Shown here piece after piece: positions 59,182 through 64,000 of a stretch of 64,000 nt of DNA. The translations under genes and the position numbers were made by a program. Where the stretch lies: the NCBI RefSeq assembly GCF_030708455.1, contig NZ_JAUYWF010000014.1, positions 16,042 to 80,041 on the forward strand. The letters are read 5' to 3'. The first letter of the stretch is position 1. Each line of letters starts with the position of its first letter. This DNA comes from Halomonas sp. SSL-5 (GTDB taxonomy: Bacteria > Pseudomonadota > Gammaproteobacteria > Pseudomonadales > Halomonadaceae). The notes under the pieces were generated by a model. That model was not told where the DNA came from and did no database searches. It saw only the letters and a program-made list of their open reading frames with translations.

Positions 59182-59200
59182 GTAGCGGAGACCCCTCGCC

Positions 59201-60301
59201 GTGTCGAATGCCAGCTTCGAACTCCTGCCCAACTCCACCCCCACGGCCGACTCGATCCGTGAGGACATCCTCGCCAACCCGGGCTTCGGCCAGTACTTCA
59301 CCGACCACATGGCCCATGTGCGCTGGACCCTGGACGCCGGCTGGCACGGCCACCAGGTACGTCCCTACGGCCCGCTGACCCTGGACCCCGCCGCCGCCGT
59401 GCTGCACTACGCCCAGGAGATCTTCGAGGGCATCAAGGCCTACCGCCACGCCGACGGCTCGGTGTGGACCTTCCGCCCGGAGAAGAACGCCGAGCGCTTC
59501 CGTCGCAGCGCCCGCCGGCTGGCGCTGCCGGAGCTCTCCGACGCCGACTTCATCGGCTCGCTCGAGGCGCTGCTGGCCCAGGACCACGCCTGGGTCCCCA
59601 CGCCCAGGAGCGAGGCCGACGAGTGCAGCCTCTACCTGCGCCCCTTCATGATCGCCAGCGAGAAGTTCCTCGGTGTGCGCCCGGCCCAGGAGGTCGACTA
59701 CTACGTGATCGCCTCGCCGGCGGCGGCCTACTTCAAGGGTGGCATCGAGCCGGTCTCGATCTGGCTCTCGGAACACTACAAGCGGGCCGCCCCGGGCGGC
59801 ACCGGCTTCGCCAAGTGCGGCGGCAACTACGCCGCCTCCCTGGCGGCCCAGAAGGAGGCCAGCGCCAATGGCTGTGGCCAGGTCGCCTTCCTCGATGCCG
59901 CCGAGAACAAGTGGATCGAGGAACTCGGCGGCATGAACCTGTTCTTCGTGTTCAAGGACGGGCGCATCGCCACCCCGCGCCTCACTGACACCATCCTCGA
60001 GGGGGTGACCCGCGACTCGGTGCTGACCCTGGCCCGGGACGAGGGGCTGACGCCCGAGGAGCGCCCCATCAGCATCGACGAATGGCGCGAGGGCGCGGCC
60101 AGCGGCGAGATCACCGAGGTCTTCGCCTGCGGTACCGCCGCGGTGATCACCCCGGTGGGTGAGCTGGTCGGCGAGCAGGAGCGCATCCGCCTGGCCGGCG
60201 ACAGCGGCAACCCCATCGCCAAGCGCCTGCGCGCCAAGCTGCTCGACCTTCAGTATGGCCGTGCGGAAGACACCCACGGCTGGCTGACGCGGCTGGTGTA
60301 G
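59201..60301 (+). CDS. ilvE: Branched-chain amino acid aminotransferase (GTG start)
   Basis: This fold-type IV PLP enzyme transfers amino groups between glutamate and branched-chain 2-oxo acids. The 366-residue product is of the longer, eukaryote-like BCAT type: PYGPLTLDPAAAVLHYAQEIFEGIKAYR (about 50-77), the PLP lysine in GFAKCGGNYAAS (about 202-213), EELGGMNLFFV (about 240-250) and FACGTAAVITPV (about 306-317). It starts at a GTG 10 nt after GGAG. It sits between pepA and holC, where most gammaproteobacteria have no gene. Confidence 0.93.
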   Translation: MSNASFELLPNSTPTADSIREDILANPGFGQYFTDHMAHVRWTLDAGWHGHQVRPYGPLTLDPAAAVLHYAQEIFEGIKAYRHADGSVWTFRPEKNAERFRRSARRLALPELSDADFIGSLEALLAQDHAWVPTPRSEADECSLYLRPFMIASEKFLGVRPAQEVDYYVIASPAAAYFKGGIEPVSIWLSEHYKRAAPGGTGFAKCGGNYAASLAAQKEASANGCGQVAFLDAAENKWIEELGGMNLFFVFKDGRIATPRLTDTILEGVTRDSVLTLARDEGLTPEERPISIDEWREGAASGEITEVFACGTAAVITPVGELVGEQERIRLAGDSGNPIAKRLRAKLLDLQYGRAEDTHGWLTRLV

Positions 60302-60304
60302 GGC

Positions 60305-60751
60305 GTGACCCAGATCGACTTCTACGTCCTTCCCGACACCACCCTGGAGGCGCGTCTCGACTTCGCCTGCCGGCTGGCCGAGACCATCCAGCGCAAGGGC
60401 TATCGGCTGCACTTGCACGCCGAGGACGAGGCCATGGCCAGGGAGCTCGACGCGGCACTGTGGACCTTCCGTGCCGACGCCTATGTGCCCCATGCCCTGG
60501 CCGACTACCCCCTGGCCGGCGAGGTACCGGTCACCATCGGCTGGGCCGAGCCGCCGCCGCCCGAGCGCGCGGTACAGGCCCTGCTCAACCTCTCGCCGGG
60601 CATCCCCGAGTGGTTCTCGCGCTTCGAGCGGGTCGCCGAGATCATCAACCAGCACCAGGCGGTACTGACCGCCAAGCGCGAGTGCTGGCAGACCTATCGC
60701 CAGCGCGGCTACGCGGTCAAGGCGCACCAGCTGCGCGGCCAGTCAGGCTGA
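60305..60751 (+). CDS. holC: DNA polymerase III subunit chi (GTG start)
   Basis: HolC (chi) links the clamp loader to single-strand-binding protein. The 148-residue product begins TQIDFYVLPDTTLEARLDFACRLAETI and contains DAALWTFRADAYVPHAL (about 50-66) and LNLSPGIPEWFSRFERVAEII (about 95-115), as in the family. It starts at a GTG 3 bp after the aminotransferase stop. valS follows, the conserved order. Confidence 0.95.
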   Translation: MTQIDFYVLPDTTLEARLDFACRLAETIQRKGYRLHLHAEDEAMARELDAALWTFRADAYVPHALADYPLAGEVPVTIGWAEPPPPERAVQALLNLSPGIPEWFSRFERVAEIINQHQAVLTAKRECWQTYRQRGYAVKAHQLRGQSG

Positions 60752-60777
60752 CGCCAGCCACCCCGCCGGGCTATAAT
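60748..60777 (+). promoter_or_regulatory. Putative valS promoter at the end of holC
   Basis: CTGACG (60748-60753, including the holC stop), an 18-bp spacer and a perfect TATAAT (60772-60777) lie 77 bp before valS. The -10 box sits in the loop of a small hairpin, GGGCT-N7-AGCCC, followed by ATTTTT, so one short segment could serve as a weak terminator for holC and as a promoter. Confidence 0.6.
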
Positions 60778-60853
60778 CAAGCCCATTTTTCGTCGCCATT
60801 CCTGCCGTCCGGCCACCTGGCCGGCGGTGATCATTTCTGGACCCGGAACGCCC

Positions 60854-63715
<2,862 letters not shown>

Positions 63716-63742
63716 GCCCCGCCCCTTCCCCCGCCTGACCCC

Positions 63743-63767
63743 AGCCCGGCCATCGGCCGGGCTTTTT
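63743..63767 (+). terminator. Rho-independent terminator of valS
   Basis: A perfect 9-bp stem (63743-63751 with 63755-63763) closes an ATC loop and runs into TTTTT, 27 bp after the valS stop. Confidence 0.93.
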
Positions 63768-63817
63768 ACTGCCTGCCAACTGTGCGGTGGAGCCAGCCAA
63801 GCAATGCCCCGAACGCA

Positions 63818-63853
63818 AAAAGCCCCGAACTCACAAAGGAGCTCGGGGCTTTT
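63818..63853. terminator. Second strong terminator, active on both strands, best on minus
   Basis: A 15-bp stem with one mismatch (63818-63832 with 63839-63853) closes a 6-nt loop. On the minus strand the stem runs into CTTTTTGCG, a good T-tract. It probably ends an operon that enters from beyond the right edge on the minus strand. Confidence 0.88.
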
Positions 63854-63859
63854 CTTAAT

Positions 63860-63876
63860 AAGTACCTGACGATGAC
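63860..63876 (-). other. Possible 3' end fragment of a 5S rRNA gene
   Basis: On the minus strand this reads AGGTCATCGTCAGGTAC, and AGGTCATCGTCA matches the 3' end of pseudomonad-type 5S rRNA. It lies directly before the minus-strand terminator, where an rrn operon would end. The bases further right do not continue as 5S rRNA, so only a scrap is supported. Confidence 0.4.
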
Positions 63877-64000
63877 CTGGCCGGCACTCCGGGGGCCGGC
63901 CTCCCGGCGGGCGGCGCTCCGCTACTTTACTCGTCTCATCCTGAGACTCGCCCTTCGGGCCCGCTGAAGCGGTTCCCGTTTGTTCCCGACAAACGGGCCA
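63877..64000. other. Non-coding right edge with hairpin
   Basis: No gene is recognised here. A perfect 9-bp hairpin (63975-63983 with 63989-63997, loop TCCCG) lies near the edge, and a GC-rich stretch of short inverted repeats (63879-63920, GGCCGGC and its complement) follows the 5S-like fragment. Confidence 0.5.

Noticed and set aside
59113..59200. Leader peptide for attenuation upstream of the aminotransferase
   Set aside because: The frame from ATG 59113 has no run of Leu, Ile or Val codons and does not stop before the main start, so it does not look like a classical attenuator peptide.
63860..64000. A complete 5S rRNA gene at the right edge
   Set aside because: Only about 12-17 bases match the 3' end. 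The following bases do not give the 5S helices or the conserved CCGAACTCAG-type loop.

Overview
The window is chromosomal DNA from a high-G+C gammaproteobacterium, most likely a member of the Halomonadaceae (Halomonas or a close relative). This rests on Pseudomonas/Halomonas-type gene order (suhB-trmJ-cysE-iscRS-iscA-ndk-rlmN-pilF-rodZ-ispG-hisS-yfgM-bamB-der; aroE-hemF-tsaC-dprA-lysM facing def-fmt-rsmB-trkA-trkH; lptGF facing pepA-holC-valS) and on acid-rich exported proteins. The species cannot be fixed from the sequence alone. Genes are densely packed, often with 4-bp ATGA overlaps. I see no prophage, transposase, integrase, CRISPR array, tRNA or complete rRNA gene.

Layout. 1-3.9 kb: a panZ-like acetyltransferase, asmA and mutY (minus strand, mutY cut by the window edge). 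4.1-7.0 kb: hisB-hisH-hisA-hisF, with a triple 29-bp tandem repeat at the hisH/hisA junction. 7.0-14.0 kb: a DUF416 gene, an alkyltransferase-like gene divergent from a glutamine amidotransferase homologue without its cysteine, selD-mnmH (selenium tRNA modification), radA, an NlpE-type lipoprotein and an AEC transporter. 14.1-15.2 kb: hisC with a strong terminator. 15.3-20.0 kb: a SuhB orthologue with a dismantled active site, trmJ, cysE, and a reduced isc operon (iscR-iscS-iscA). 20.3-29.5 kb: a long housekeeping run from ndk to der. 29.6-36.4 kb: a DUF815 ATPase, an M48 lipoprotein protease, a small membrane protein, aroE-hemF, tsaC, dprA and a LysM protein. 36.6-44.1 kb: def-fmt-rsmB, dodecin, trkA-trkH (potassium uptake) and a TraB-family protein. 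44.2-50.5 kb: a DTW-domain tRNA modifier, a sirtuin without its zinc cysteines, a HAD phosphatase, a GT4 glycosyltransferase, a SpoIIAA-like protein and aceK. 50.7-54.7 kb: a cation-efflux transporter, truC, tcdA, a DUF1653 gene, bfr and bfd under a probable Fur site. 54.8-63.7 kb: RDD-lptG-lptF facing pepA, a branched-chain aminotransferase, holC and valS. The right edge holds terminators and what may be the 3' scrap of a 5S rRNA gene.

How the parts connect. Four genes give most of the early-middle histidine pathway plus the aminotransferase. HisB has only the dehydratase domain, so a separate histidinol-phosphatase is needed, and the HAD gene at 45971-46663 is a candidate. tRNA and rRNA modification is well represented (mnmH, trmJ, rlmN, tsaC, tcdA, truC, rsmB, DTW protein). 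The cell-envelope set includes asmA, rodZ, bamB, yfgM, lptFG, LysM and M48 proteins. Iron-sulphur supply appears rewired: the isc cluster lacks iscU, hscB, hscA, fdx and iscX, and IscS ends about 19 residues early.

No clearly new multi-gene system is visible. The observations most worth following are the catalytically degenerate SuhB, the stripped isc operon with its shortened IscS, and a 110-bp inverted-repeat element present three times in intergenic DNA.
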